Assembly: GCA_029216955.1 (NCBI GenBank)
Contig: JANAVB010029819.1
Location: 32,301,652-32,365,651, forward strand
Direction of reading: 5' to 3'
Source of the DNA: Iris pallida
Lineage: Eukaryota; Streptophyta; Magnoliopsida; Asparagales; Iridaceae
Length of the DNA stretch: 64,000 nt
Shown here: in pieces, positions 23,857-34,932 of the stretch
Position numbering within the stretch: the stretch's first letter is position 1
Layout: every line of letters begins with the position of its first letter
Made by a program: the position numbers and the translations under genes
The notes under the pieces: model-generated
What the model saw: only the letters and a program-made list of their open reading frames with translations
Database searches by the model: none
What the model was told of the DNA's origin: nothing

Positions 23857-26387
23857 GTTATAAGATAAGATTTAAAAGATTAAGAAAAAAAAATATATAA
23901 AACACACATGAGGTGGTCGGCCCCACCCGACCACCCCAAGCAAAGAGCAGCAGCATATTTGTGTGCGCCCCTCTTTGTATGTAGCAGTAGCTACGTGTGA
24001 CCCCCCCTTTTTCAAAGCATTACAAAGTAACAGCAACTATTAGGCCGACCCCCCAAAACCTATTGTATATATATATACACACATATATATATATTTAACT
24101 CTCTAATAAAAAACCCTAATCTCCTTCCACCTTCTTCCTCCTCTCTCCTACCTCCTCCTTCCTCGCCTTGGCGTGTGTGCCAGTCTCGCCGGAGCGACAG
24201 CAGCCCCGCCTCCCGGTCGCCACGGCGACAACAACAACAAACCCCCACAACAGTTTCCCACTTTAAGGTATCCGACTTTCCCGATCAATTTCTCCGCCAA
24301 TTTAAATCCGTTTTTAGATCCGTAAATTCGTGTAGAAAGCCCACATGACCCTCTTCGAGATCCCCTAGGTGGATTTTGACATGGCCATCCATCTTGCTTG
24401 AAAAATCGAGACGAAGTTGGAGAAAAACCACTTTTCTGGAATATTAAAAACTGTTTCAAAATACCAACTTGTCGGCCACTTTTCTTGCTGTCCATTAAAC
24501 TTTCATAAAAACTAATTAAAGTCAGTCAAAGATGACATAACCGAGATTGTAACGCACCTTCTGGATTCACTTTTCATCAAGTATGTAGAAAGTTACGCGT
24601 TGTTAAAGTTTTCCAAAAAATTATAAATTCTGTTTTCGAAAATTAGAAAAACACCCGATACAACATGTGCCCCGACAAACCGGGCGACGTGGTCGCACAC
24701 TATATGCATCAAAAGGCGCGTATGGATGTTGTCGACGTGTGGGAACTGACGGAACCCGATTTCGTTGCATGTGCGCGACGAAATCAATGCGTATCCGTCG
24801 AGATACCCCCGTATCGATCCTTTGTAAATTAAGTCACAACTTTGTGCACGTTCATCATATCGTGATGAAACTTGTGCCATTGGACTCGAAATATTTTTTT
24901 GGTCCTGTGAGCCAAGTTTGGTCCGATTCTGAGACCATTGATCGGGACGCTATTTTGGCGGGCCCACAATCCCACTCAACGGGCGATTTTGTGCACTGCC
25001 CACCGAAATCCAAAATTGGACATACCGTTGGGTTCATCTCATTAAAACAAATCCGTAGACATGTAGTTTTACGACTTTAGAGATCGTAGGTTCTGGCGCA
25101 CATTTTGGTGCAAAGCGGGTCCAACGGCGGACATCGTTTTGACCCAAAATTACGATTTTACCCTTGTTCCAGAATTTAACTTTTGGACAGGCGTTTCCTA
25201 GGCATATCTTTTATTCCAAATTCGTTCGTGATGTTTGTTTTAGCATCCGAAGCTTCTTGTAGATTTTGACTTTCGTGATGACGATTCTGATTGTTGGATT
25301 TTGCTGCTTCTCGCACCACCCGCAGGCAAGATACCTTGCCATTATTCTATTTATTTTTAGTTTGCATTTTATTAAATATCACTGTTCATTTATTTCCAGT
25401 TCTTGATTTACTGCCTGTTCAGTGATATTAGATGTACTTTGTTATTTATCCTTTGATTGCATATGGATCTAGAGTTAAGGGACTACCGTTGTAGTGTATT
25501 GCATATACCTTGACACAGTTGTACCACGAGGATGTGTGAGATGAGTAGCATATAGAGGTTCTTGTGTGTGGGCTGATCCCCCATGTACATACGTTAGGGC
25601 TAACTGCTAATAGAGACGTGTTAGGAGACTTAGCAGTTAGTAGAGGTACATGGTCGTGGATACGACTTGACAGATACATTGGGTGAGGAGAATATTTTAT
25701 TGTCGTATGGGCTTCGATTGCACTTCCCTTGTAACTCGGAAGCTCCGCTGGAGTTACGGGTATGAACCTCTCAGGTTGGCCACTGTCGTTTTTGAACGTC
25801 ATGCGCTTAGGTCACTGGTGACCAAGTGGAGACTATACCATATCCCATTTAGAGCCAGGGCTCATGCGACAAAAGGTTTGTTCTTAACTGCATGTTCACT
25901 TTAGTATGGTTAGATTACCTTATTGTTGTCTTGTCACTTACTTTTGTTTGTGGCATATTTATATTCAGTATTTATATGGCATGTTTATTGTATCTTGTTA
26001 CGTCCCTCTGAGGACCTGGTTATCTCTCCAGGTGTGTGCTTCTGTGATTTTGTAGGTGTTCTAGCCAAGGCCGTGATCTTCTCCATTCTTTCGAAGACGA
26101 TTGCGTTTGGTTCGTCTCGTTATTTTATCGATCACTTCTTGTACATTTTATTTGAGATAGTTGGTAGTGGACTTTGTCTCCGCCCAATGATTGTATACAT
26201 GAAAAATTCAAAGTTGCTTTTATATCATTTATTTATCTAGTAGATAAAATTTAGTTATTATGGTTCTACTGCATTTTACAGCTTATGTATTCATACGATG
26301 TTTCCATATATTGGAGTATACTTCGTATGTATACAGCTGGCATGTCGATGTACCTAGTCCTACGTATTTTGGGACTGGGGCGTTACA
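23224..26387 (+). repeat. LTR 1 of element C
   Basis: 3164 bp, TGTAAAACC...GGGGCGTTACA. It contains an (AT)n run at about 23778-23851 that LTR 2 lacks together with about 200 flanking bases. Then follow a TATA-rich tract at 24064-24095, a gene-like pyrimidine-rich leader (aaccctaatctccttccacc) and a GC-rich stretch to about 24500. The open frame at 24667-25080 and its LTR 2 counterpart are not conserved as protein, so I do not call a gene. Confidence 0.92.
23778..23851. repeat. (AT)n microsatellite in LTR 1
   Basis: An uninterrupted run of AT dinucleotides of about 74 bases. LTR 2 has no equivalent run here because this part is deleted between about 30080 and 30085. Confidence 0.95.
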
Positions 26388-29300
26388 TATTTTTGTGGTG
26401 GCCCATGCAGGTCGAGTTTGTCACTTCGGTTACGTTACTGTACCGATGTGAGCCTACAACATAGGTTTAGAATCTAGGAATCTCATCTATACAACTTGAC
26501 CTCTTTCCCTTGGCTTCAAATTTTGAACTCTCGTCCGACTTCCTTGAATTGCATCTTGCTTGATTCCTTTCTACCGTTGATTCTTATTTTTGTGCTTAGT
26601 GTCAACTAGGAAGATGACTACACTAGTATATACTCATAGGTCAAACACATATGGCTAGAATGGTTACATTAGCAATTGGAATACATTCAGGACTCTAATT
26701 GAGTTAAAAAAAGGCTTTTTAGTTTGATTTAATGATTAGTAATTGGTAAAGTAGGATATTACCACGGAAAGTTTTAACCTTGAGATTTCTAAATAGTAAA
26801 CACCAGAGGATTTATAGAATTTCATACTTGGTTTAAGAAATTGATTGATTTTCAAGATTTGATATTTATGAAGTATTGGATTATATTTATACATCCTTGC
26901 ACAAGTATAAAATTGATTTGCTTTTCGAGTTATGATATTTATGAGTTTTGGGTGATAGATATACATCTTTGAACAAATATAAATTTATTTGATTTTCGAG
27001 TTTTGACGTTTTTGATTTATTGGATTATAGTTATACACCTTTGAACAGTTACAAATTGGTTTGGAAATGATCTGAGCTTTTAAAAAAATGGCTGTAGGAA
27101 TTATTTAAATTTGAGTTGTACAACTTACGATTTTTGTGTTTAGTAAAATTTGAATTTTGAGTGGAAGTAATGACGGTAAATTTTGGTTTAAATATTTGAA
27201 AGTTATGAAAACGATTTTTGAGAAATTTTTATTTTAATTGGTGTCCTATGATTGAGGATTTATAAATCTATTTAGATTTTTGGTAAAAAAAAAGATTTTG
27301 ACTGATAAGATTATTTGAAAATTTAGTTTAATGTGGGATTGCTAATACTAAAATTTTTGGAGAATTTCGAAGGATGTGATGGTAAGTCATTTTGATTGAT
27401 TAAAGGAAGTTACCATTTAAAAAGTTATGATTTTGTTGGAATAACTTAGCATGAATAAAAGTTAAAATTGATGAGAGCATTGAGCTTAATTTTTGAGATT
27501 GTTTTTAATATGCTAAGAGTTTTATTATGAGTTATTTAAAAATTTTAGAGTGTTGAATTTTTGATTGATTGTGAAATTTTTATGGATTCATAAATTATGA
27601 ACTCTTGAGTTAAATAGTTGAATTTAAATATTTATTTTGAAAAAGGTTAGTAGTAACGTGATAAAATTTTGCTTTGAGATTTATGAGAGTGATTTAAATT
27701 TTTTTTTATGATAAATTTGAACGGCTTGGAGTTAATATAAATTTCGGTGGTTTATTTTTGAAAGTTTATTTTTTAAAACTTTTGGAGAAAACTTAAGTTA
27801 AAAATATTAATGGTAGTCCACAAAGGTAGCCCTAATGAGTTAGAAGTATTCCACACTAATTGCCAAGTCACCCATGACTATGATAGTAGTATATACACAA
27901 GTGTTGTTAGTCATCTACCCAGTTATACGAATGTATTCCAATCTTGACTTACTCGACCTTCCTTCAATTCTAGATCTTTTAATTGCGACCTTCTAACCCA
28001 TTTGTAATTTGAATAATGATCTAATGGTTCCTTAACTGTATTCATCTAGAAGACTATCTTCTCTCCGGAATTGTGTTTCTAAATTATTTTTACTGGATTC
28101 TTTAATTAATTTTATTTCATGCTTTAACTTGATCTTCTTTATTTTTGTGCATTAATTATCACCTCGTAAACTTCCACTTTCTATTTTTGATCTTTTGGGC
28201 GTCCCTTACCGTGACTTGGATAGTTGGAGTACAACACTAGACTTTTCCTTCCAACAAATTTCATATATAAGACCTAGACGAGCCCATCTTCCTGTAGATA
28301 CATCATGTCCCACTAGAACACGTCTCCTTGTACACTGCTTTTATGATATGACCTTCTGATCAAAATGGCCAAACTATAACCTTTACCATGATACCGATAT
28401 ATTTTTGACCACGGATAGGGATTCAACCTCGACTCAATTCTTTCGACCCGATATGTGATTTTGTTCTACTTAATTCCTTAAATGCTTATATTTGTGCTTT
28501 ATCTTGATTGCTTAACCCATTATCCCATCACACTACTAGCTTAACTCTTGTAAGTTGGGTAGAATACATGACGACCTAACAAACCTTTGTCCTTGTGACC
28601 CTATTGATAAGTTTGCTTAGACTATAAGTTCAGAGGACCCTAACTTAGCTAGTCAACCAAGACAACTGTATAGGCCCAAACTTCGGGCGAGCCTTGATTT
28701 TAAAAGATCTTGGACTAATTAAATTCCTTCGATATTACCTCCCTTACTTATATTTCAACAACCTGATGCTGCTAATTTAGCCTTGGTTTTGCAAGCTTAT
28801 CTTTTTCGAGCTTGATCATGACATATTTTATTGGGTGCACCCACTAACATATTGTCAAATCAGAATCGGTGCATGATGGTCTGATCAACCTATTGTACTT
28901 TGGTTCGCTTATCACATATTATTCTACGTGGATGAAGATATAGTAAACTTGCCTTAGAGTCTCATCCGCGACAGCCTTGGCAATTCTCTTTTGAATTATT
29001 TTCGCCGCCTATGAACCCTGTAATTCGTACTCAATATATAACACCATCTTTGAAACCTTGTTGTTCTTGTCTTTTACTCATTTTGGAAAGACAAGGCACT
29101 GTACTTGCTAAGATAGACTCAAGGTATCATCTTTGGTTGCCCAATCGATTAATTATACACAAATGTAGATAGCCACCGACCGACTCATGTGGCTATATCC
29201 TCGCCTTTAACTACTCCTCATTTCTCAACCCTAGAATTATTATCGTGTCCTTCCAATTGTTCTTGAGCACTCGAGAATGATTCTAATCATTCACTTAAAT

Positions 29301-29647
29301 CAAACTCTCAATCGAGTCGATTAGTCTCCAGTTTCTCTCAAGGAACAATATCTCCCAAACGTCTAATTATTCTTTTTGATCTACTCAATCCCTTATTACT
29401 CTCCAATTTGGATTATCGAAATTTTGCTACCTTTACTGACAACCCTTATTCAATTCCATAACCATGATATATTTTTCTATATATCGACTCCACAATTTCC
29501 CATTGCATGGTGGTGTTGAACGCCGTTTTATCGCCTCCACCCAAATTTAATTGTATGTTGGTATTGATAACTCATTTCTCCCCCTCCACCCTATCTACCA
29601 TATTATTCCTAAATTTCGAGGACAAAATTCTTGTAAGTTGGATAGGA
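26388..29647 (+). other. Internal region of element C without coding capacity
   Basis: 3260 bp of AT-rich sequence with no frame above about 76 codons and no gag or pol motif in any frame that I could recognise. The first 20 bases hold TGGTGGCCCATGC (26396-26408), shared with A and B. The last 20 hold a Tekay-like polypurine region. The middle (about 26990-27780) is a run of related A/T-rich phrases (gatttttgag, tttgaatttt), suggesting decayed internal duplication. The right third (27840-29640) is less AT-biased and has scattered CCxACTT words but no motif I can name. Confidence 0.7.
26396..26408 (+). promoter_or_regulatory. Candidate primer-binding site of element C
   Basis: TGGTGGCCCATGC begins eight bases inside LTR 1 and continues with AGGTC, as in the minus-strand copy in B. 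C and A/B do not otherwise resemble each other in their internal regions. Conservation at exactly this place therefore suggests a function in priming or packaging. Confidence 0.5.
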
Positions 29648-30277
29648 TGTAAAACCCCTATTTTTTTAATTATTTTTTATTAATTTATTAGACTTAAAAA
29701 TAAATTTATACAATTTATGGTTTTATTTTTTTATTTTTTTGATGACCCGGTTTGGCCAATTCAGCCCGAACAGGGCCCGAACCAAAAATTTAAGCCCATG
29801 TGAGCATGTGGGGTGACTAAGATGGCCATGTAGGAATATTTCATGTGTGTACAAATATTTTTAAATAATTTTGAGACTTGTTGAATATTTACTGACTTTT
29901 GGTACAAAATTTATATTTTATTAATAAAATAATATTTTACAAGATGGTACAATTTTCTGGACCCATACATGGGTGAGCGGTAAAGTTCATCCATTGGGAC
30001 GATTATTATTATTTTATTATAATTTAAGTTATTTTGTGGAGATTTAATAAACATGTTTTCCGATTTAAATATTATTACTATGTTAAGAAAAAAAAATATA
30101 AAACACACTTGAGGTGGTCGGCCACACCCGACCACCCCAAGCAAAGAGCAGCAGCATATTTGTGTGCGCCCCTCTTTGTATGTAGCAGTAGCTACGTGTG
30201 ACCCCCCCTTTTTCAAAGCATTACAAAGTAACAGCAACTATTAGGCCGACCCCCCAAAACCCATTGTATATATATAT

Positions 30278-30363
<86 letters not shown>

Positions 30364-32652
30364 CTCTCTAATGAAAAACCCTAATCTCCTTCCACCTTCT
30401 TCCTCCTCTCTCCTACCTCCTCCTTCCTCGCCTCGGCGTGTATGCCAGTCTCGCCGGAGCGACAGCAGCCCCGCCTCCCGGTCGCCACGGCGACAACAAC
30501 AACAAACCCCCACAACAGTTTCCCACTTTAAGGTATCCCACTTTCCTGATCAATTTCTCCGAAAATTTAAATCCGTTTTTAGATCCGTAAATTCGTGTAG
30601 AAAGCCCACATGACACTCTTCGAGATTCCCCAGGTGGATTTTGTCATGGCCATCCATCTTGCTCGAAAAATCGAGACGAAGTTGGAGAAAAACCACTTTT
30701 CTGGAATATTAAAAACTGTTTCAAAATACCAACTTGTCAGCCACTTTTCTCGCTGTCCATTAAATTTTCGTAAAAACTAATTAAAGTCAGTCAAAGACGA
30801 CATAACCAAGATTGTAACGCACCTTCTGGATTAACTTTTCATCAAGTATGTAGAAAGTTACGCGTTGTTGAAGTTTTCCGAAAAATTGTAAATTCTGTTT
30901 TCGAAAATTAGAAAAACACCCGATACGGCGTGTGCCCCGACAATCTGGGCGACGTGGTCGCGCACTATACGCATCAAAAGGCGCGTATGGATGTTGTCGA
31001 CGTGTGGGAACTGACGAAACCCGATTTCGTTGCATGTGCGCGATGAAATCAATGCGTATCCGTCGAGATACCCCCGTATCGATCCTTTGCAAATTAAGTC
31101 AAAACTTTGTGCACGCTCATCATATCACGATGAAACTTGCGCCATTGGACTCGAAATATTTTTTTGGTCCTGTGAGCCAAGTTTGGTGCAATTCTGAGAC
31201 CATTGATCGGGACGCTATTTTGGCGGGCCCACAATCCCACTCAACGGGCGATTTTGTGCACAGTCCACCGGAATCCAAAATTGGACATACCATTGGATTT
31301 GTCTCATCAAAATAAATCGGTAGACATATAGTTTGACGACTTTAGAGACTGTAGGTTCTGGCGCACATTTTGGTGCAAAGTGGATCCAACGGCGGACATC
31401 GTTTTGACCCAAAATTACGATTTTGCCCCTGTTCCAGAATTTAACTTTTGGACAGGCGTTTTCTAGGCATATCTTTTATTCCAAATTCGTTCGTGATGTT
31501 TGTTTTAGCATCCGAAGCTTCTTGTAGATTTTGACTTTCGTGATGACGATTCTGATTGTTGGATTTTGCTGCTTCTCGCACCACCCGCAGGCAAGATACC
31601 TTGCCATTATACTATTTATTTTTAGTTTGTATTTTATTACATATCACTGTTCATTTATTTCTAGTTCTTGATTTACTGCCTGTTCAGTGATATTAGATGT
31701 ACTTTGTTATTTATCCTTTGATTGCATATAGACCTAGAGTTAAGGGACTACCGTTGTAGTGTATTGCATATACCTTGACACAGTTGTACCATGAGAATGT
31801 GTGAGATGAATAGCATGTAGAGGTTCTTGCGTGTGGGCTGATCCCCCATGTGCATGCGTTAGGGCTAACTGCTAATAGAGGCGTGTTAGGAGACTTTGCA
31901 GTTAGTAGAGGTACATGGTCGTGGATGAGACTTGACAGATACATTGGGTGGGGAGAATATTTTTTTATCGTATGGGCTTCGATTGCACTTCCCTTGTAAC
32001 CCGGAAGCTTCGCTGGAGATACGGGTATGAGCCTCTCAGGTTGGCCACTGTCAATTTTGAACGTCATGCGCTTAGGTCACTGGTGCCCAAGTGGGGACTA
32101 TACCAGATCTTATTTACAGCCAGGGCTCATACGACGAAAGGTTTGTTCTTAACTGCATGTTCACTTTAGTATGGTTAGATTACCTTATTATTGTCTTGTC
32201 ACTTACTTTTATTTGTGGCATATTTATATTCAGTATTTTTATGGCATGTTTATTGTATCTTGTTACGTCCCTCTGAGGACATAGTTATCTCTCCAGGTGT
32301 GTGCTTCTATGATTTTGTAGGTGTTCTAGCCAAGGCCGTGATCTTCTTCATTCTTTCGAAGACGATTGTGCTTGGTTCGTCTCGTTATTTTCTCGATTAC
32401 TTCTTGTACATTTTATTTGAGATAGTTGGTAGAGGACTTTGTCTCCGTCCAACGATTGTATACATAAAAAATTCAAAGTTGCTTTTATATCATTTATTTA
32501 TCTAGTGGATGAGATTTAGTTATTATGGTTCTACTGCATTTTATAGCTTATGTATTCATACGAGGTTTTCATATATTGGAGTATACTTCATATGTATACA
32601 GCTGGCATGTCGATGTACCTAGTCCTACGTATTTTGGGACTGGGGCGTTACA
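29648..32652 (+). repeat. LTR 2 of element C
   Basis: 3005 bp, about 97-98 percent like LTR 1 in the parts compared. It differs by a deletion of about 200 bases near 30083 and by a long CA/TA dinucleotide run at 30274-30361, where LTR 1 has a short one. It ends in TTACA at 32652, directly before the second copy of the target duplication. Confidence 0.92.
30274..30361. repeat. (CA)n(TA)n microsatellite in LTR 2
   Basis: A short CACACA run followed by about 65 bases of TA dinucleotides, directly upstream of the 'aactctctaatgaaaaaccc' leader. In LTR 1 the equivalent tract is about 30 bases. It probably includes the TATA element of the C promoter, so its length may vary between copies. Confidence 0.9.
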
Positions 32653-33834
32653 TGGACTGTCGGTCCTCTTGTACTGTTGTCTTGTTGCAGTAGCAGTTGA
32701 CAATGCCTTGAGTGCAATGATATCCATGGAAGGACTCATTGCACACCAAGGTTTCTTCTCTTTCCTTGCGCTTGTGAAGAATCATATCTCGCAAGTCAAG
32801 TACATCTCGATCAACCTTTACACTCATTTTGTGGGCCCGGGAATCCCGAGCGTACGAGTGCGTTGGCATCATGTTTGTTTTCTGATGCGGGGCTAATAGA
32901 AGCACTTGCCCTCGATCATTGTTGGGAGACTCTTGGGAACCACCCTGTCCGTTTGCCACCGGGGGCTGGACACTGGCAGTTTTGTACAACTTTTCATCAG
33001 AGGCCCGCATAACATTTAGTGGGACTCTCTGATGGTCAGAGGTTGGGATAGCTGACTGAGCTCGACGAGCCCGTGCTGTCCTAGACTTCTTCGTTCTAGC
33101 ACCCGAAGATGCATAGTAGGAAGAGTCTAAGTTGTGCCGCATAAAATCTGGCACATTATTATTGGAGCTTCTGATGTCAGGACCGTATGAGAGGCGGTCG
33201 AAGACTGAACCCGAGCCACGTAGAGTGGATGGCCGACGGCTGGGATTGGATGCCGTATAGGTCATCTCCCTGCGGCTAGGTTTGTGGCCGCATAGGCATT
33301 CTGCATGCGGCTGGGATTGGTGGCCGCATGAGCATTCTGCATACGGCTGGAATTGGTGGTCGCATGAGCCTTCTGCATGCGGCTGGGATTGGTGGCCGCA
33401 TGAGCCTTCTGCATGCGGCTGGCACCCTTATGCGGCTTCTTCCTGGACCGTATAGAGTTCCCATTTGCTTCCGCAAGTCTAGCATCGTAGTATTTTCCTT
33501 TGTCGGACTTGGGGACAGCAGGGTCCTCTGCGGCCTGAAGTGGGGCTGCATGTGAGTCTTCTTCGCCGTCTTGGGCAGTAGAGAACACTTCTTCCAGAGC
33601 TTGGGAAGGGACAACGGTTTTGGGCCTCCACTCCCTGCGGGCCTTCTTTGGGCCGGCTTATTTCTTGATGGGGCTAGCGCTCCCCTCGGAGAGCATCTCT
33701 TCAAACGCTTGTTGGTCGAAGCGAACAACCAGCATCTGTTGCGTGGAACCAAGTTTGGCTGCGTCCGATTGCATCACCAACTTCTCAATAGTAGAGAAGT
33801 TAGTCCCCAGCAGAGTCGCCATCGTGTTTGCCAT
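32653..33834 (-). pseudogene. Element E gag N-terminal region
   Basis: The first Met is at 33834 in a leader frame reading MANTMATLLGT, then FSTIEKLVMQSDAAK. One stop (33658-33660) interrupts the frame, which then continues in phase to 33262 (LEEVFSTAQDGEED, then a 12-residue repeat). A one-base shift moves it to the frame 32648-33265 (SVFDRLSYGPD, then DVLDLRDMILHKRKER). The final residues run directly into the target site of C. The start is supported by the same ATGGCAAACA next to the LTR of D (48912-48926). Role by position: gag leader or N-terminal capsid region of a Tat element. I recognise no domain by family. Confidence 0.75.
33280..33430 (-). repeat. 36-bp tandem repeat coding a 12-residue unit, with GCGGCC/GCATG motifs
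   Basis: Four head-to-tail units of about 36 bp, on the minus strand coding (S)RMQKAHAATNP with single changes (Q/K/N, H/Y). Each unit contains both CATGCGGC and its complement GCCGCATG. The array lies in the gag start of E, just upstream of a frameshift, which the repeat itself may have caused by slippage. Confidence 0.85.
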
Positions 33835-34131
33835 TGATTGTCGTAGAACAGAACAATTTTATAGGAGGACTGACTTTAACTCATAATTACAAACTCGCTT
33901 GTAAAAAAGAGAGCCTATGAACAAAACCGAGAAAAAGCAATCTAAGTACAATTATTTAGTTTTGATTCTGGGGGTGACAGTAGAGGCTCGGGAAAGTGCT
34001 ATCAACTTTGTCTTACTCCTTGGACGATCAAACGCAACCTCGGCTCCGGTGAAGAAATGCTCTCTCGCTGCCTGGGTGTGTGTATATCTCTCTGTGTGTA
34101 TCTGTGTGTCTGCAAGGGAATAACACCTTGC

Positions 34132-34139
34132 TATTTATA
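34132..34139 (-). promoter_or_regulatory. TATA box of the E LTR
   Basis: Minus-strand TATAAATA, followed about 30 bp later by a CA/GA-rich leader (acacacagatacacacag). The same layout is seen in the D LTR (49230-49237), so this is the likely element promoter. Confidence 0.65.
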
Positions 34140-34321
34140 GGAATTCATGAGTAATGGGGTGTACAGCCACGTAGCTAATTTTGGACCACATCCTTATAAT
34201 TGTGTCTCGAGAAGTGGACAGCTGAGGAATGGTTAAGATTGATCATGATCTGCTTGTTGTACTAAATTCGAACTGTCAAGACTTGGTCAATTTCTGCCAC
34301 GTGTCTAAACTGCTACTCTGT

Positions 34322-34890
34322 AGCGAGCCGCATGAATGATGTATCCTGGCTGAGCCGCATGAAGGGCTGTCCCATAGTCGAGCCGCAGGAAGAGTATCTT
34401 ATGATCGGGCCGCATGAAGGTTGTCTCATAACCAAGCCGCTTGAGAGTGGTCTCATGACCGAGCCGCATGAGAGTGGTCTCATGACCGAGCCGTATGAGA
34501 GTGGTCTCATGACTGAGCCGCATGGGAGTGGTCTCATGACCGAGCCGCATGAGAGTTGTCTCATGACTGAGCTGCATGAAGGTCGAATAGGCGATCCGCA
34601 TAAAGAATGGCTTTGGAACTTATGAACTGTGCCAGATATCATGATAATTTTTTCGTCTTTTTAGGAGAATGTCGTGTCTTGTCTTTATGTCAGATCTATC
34701 ATTTCTGTCAGAGCTATCGCCTTTATGTCAGAGTAATTATGGCCAGTTGTTTAGGATGATTTCAAACTGCATAAGGCCGCATGAAGATTTCTGAGCCGCA
34801 TGAAGCTTTCTGAGCTGTATGAAGCTCCCAAAGACTTTGAGCCGCATGAAACTCCCCAGGTTTTGAGCCACAAGAAGTTTCATGTTGATT
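34322..34890. repeat. Scattered GCCGCATGA motif array in the E LTR
   Basis: About 17 copies of GCCGCATGA or near variants (GCTGCATGA, GCCGTATGA, GCCACAAGA). The first eleven lie in 34325-34610, spaced 25-30 bp with the recurring phrase agtggtctcatgacc between several of them. The rest lie at 34785-34900. The core is the reverse complement of the CATGCGGC motif in the Tekay LTRs. In element sense (minus) it reads CATGCGGC, opposite to its sense in A/B. Confidence 0.85.
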
Positions 34891-34932
34891 CTGGGTCGCA
34901 TAGAAATTCCTATACTTTTTCATGCTTCTACA

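Larger units (their letters stand above)
23224..32652 (+). mobile_element. Element C: large noncoding LTR retrotransposon inserted in E
   Basis: The element is 9.4 kb, with LTR 1 at 23224-26387 and LTR 2 at 29648-32652, both beginning TGTAA and ending TTACA. The flanking bases are cggac (23219-23223) and tggac (32653-32657), a 5-bp target duplication with one change. Orientation is plus: a primer-site candidate follows LTR 1, and a Tekay-like polypurine region (gaggacaaaattcttgtaag) precedes LTR 2. The internal 3.26 kb encodes nothing recognisable, so the element fits the class of large retrotransposon derivatives that need proteins from another element. Its edges suggest a Tekay-like helper. 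Confidence 0.9.
33977..34932 (-). mobile_element. 5' LTR of Tat element E (956 bp)
   Basis: In element sense it starts TGTAGAAGCATGAAA at 34932 and ends TACTGTCA at 33977, about 140 bp before the gag Met at 33834. The start word is the same as that of the D LTR (51198). A minus-strand TATAAATA lies at 34132-34139, about 155 bp before the LTR end. Upstream is a zone of GCCGCATGA motifs. Right of 34932 the sequence changes to unrelated AT-rich DNA. The left boundary is less certain than the right one. Confidence 0.75.

Noticed and set aside
24667..25080. 137-codon frame in LTR 1 of C and its 127-codon counterpart at 30932-31315
   Set aside because: Inside an LTR, no motif, and ends differ between the two LTR copies.
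32525..32896. Frame spanning the end of LTR 2 and element E
   Set aside because: It crosses the insertion boundary and a noncoding strand of E gag.
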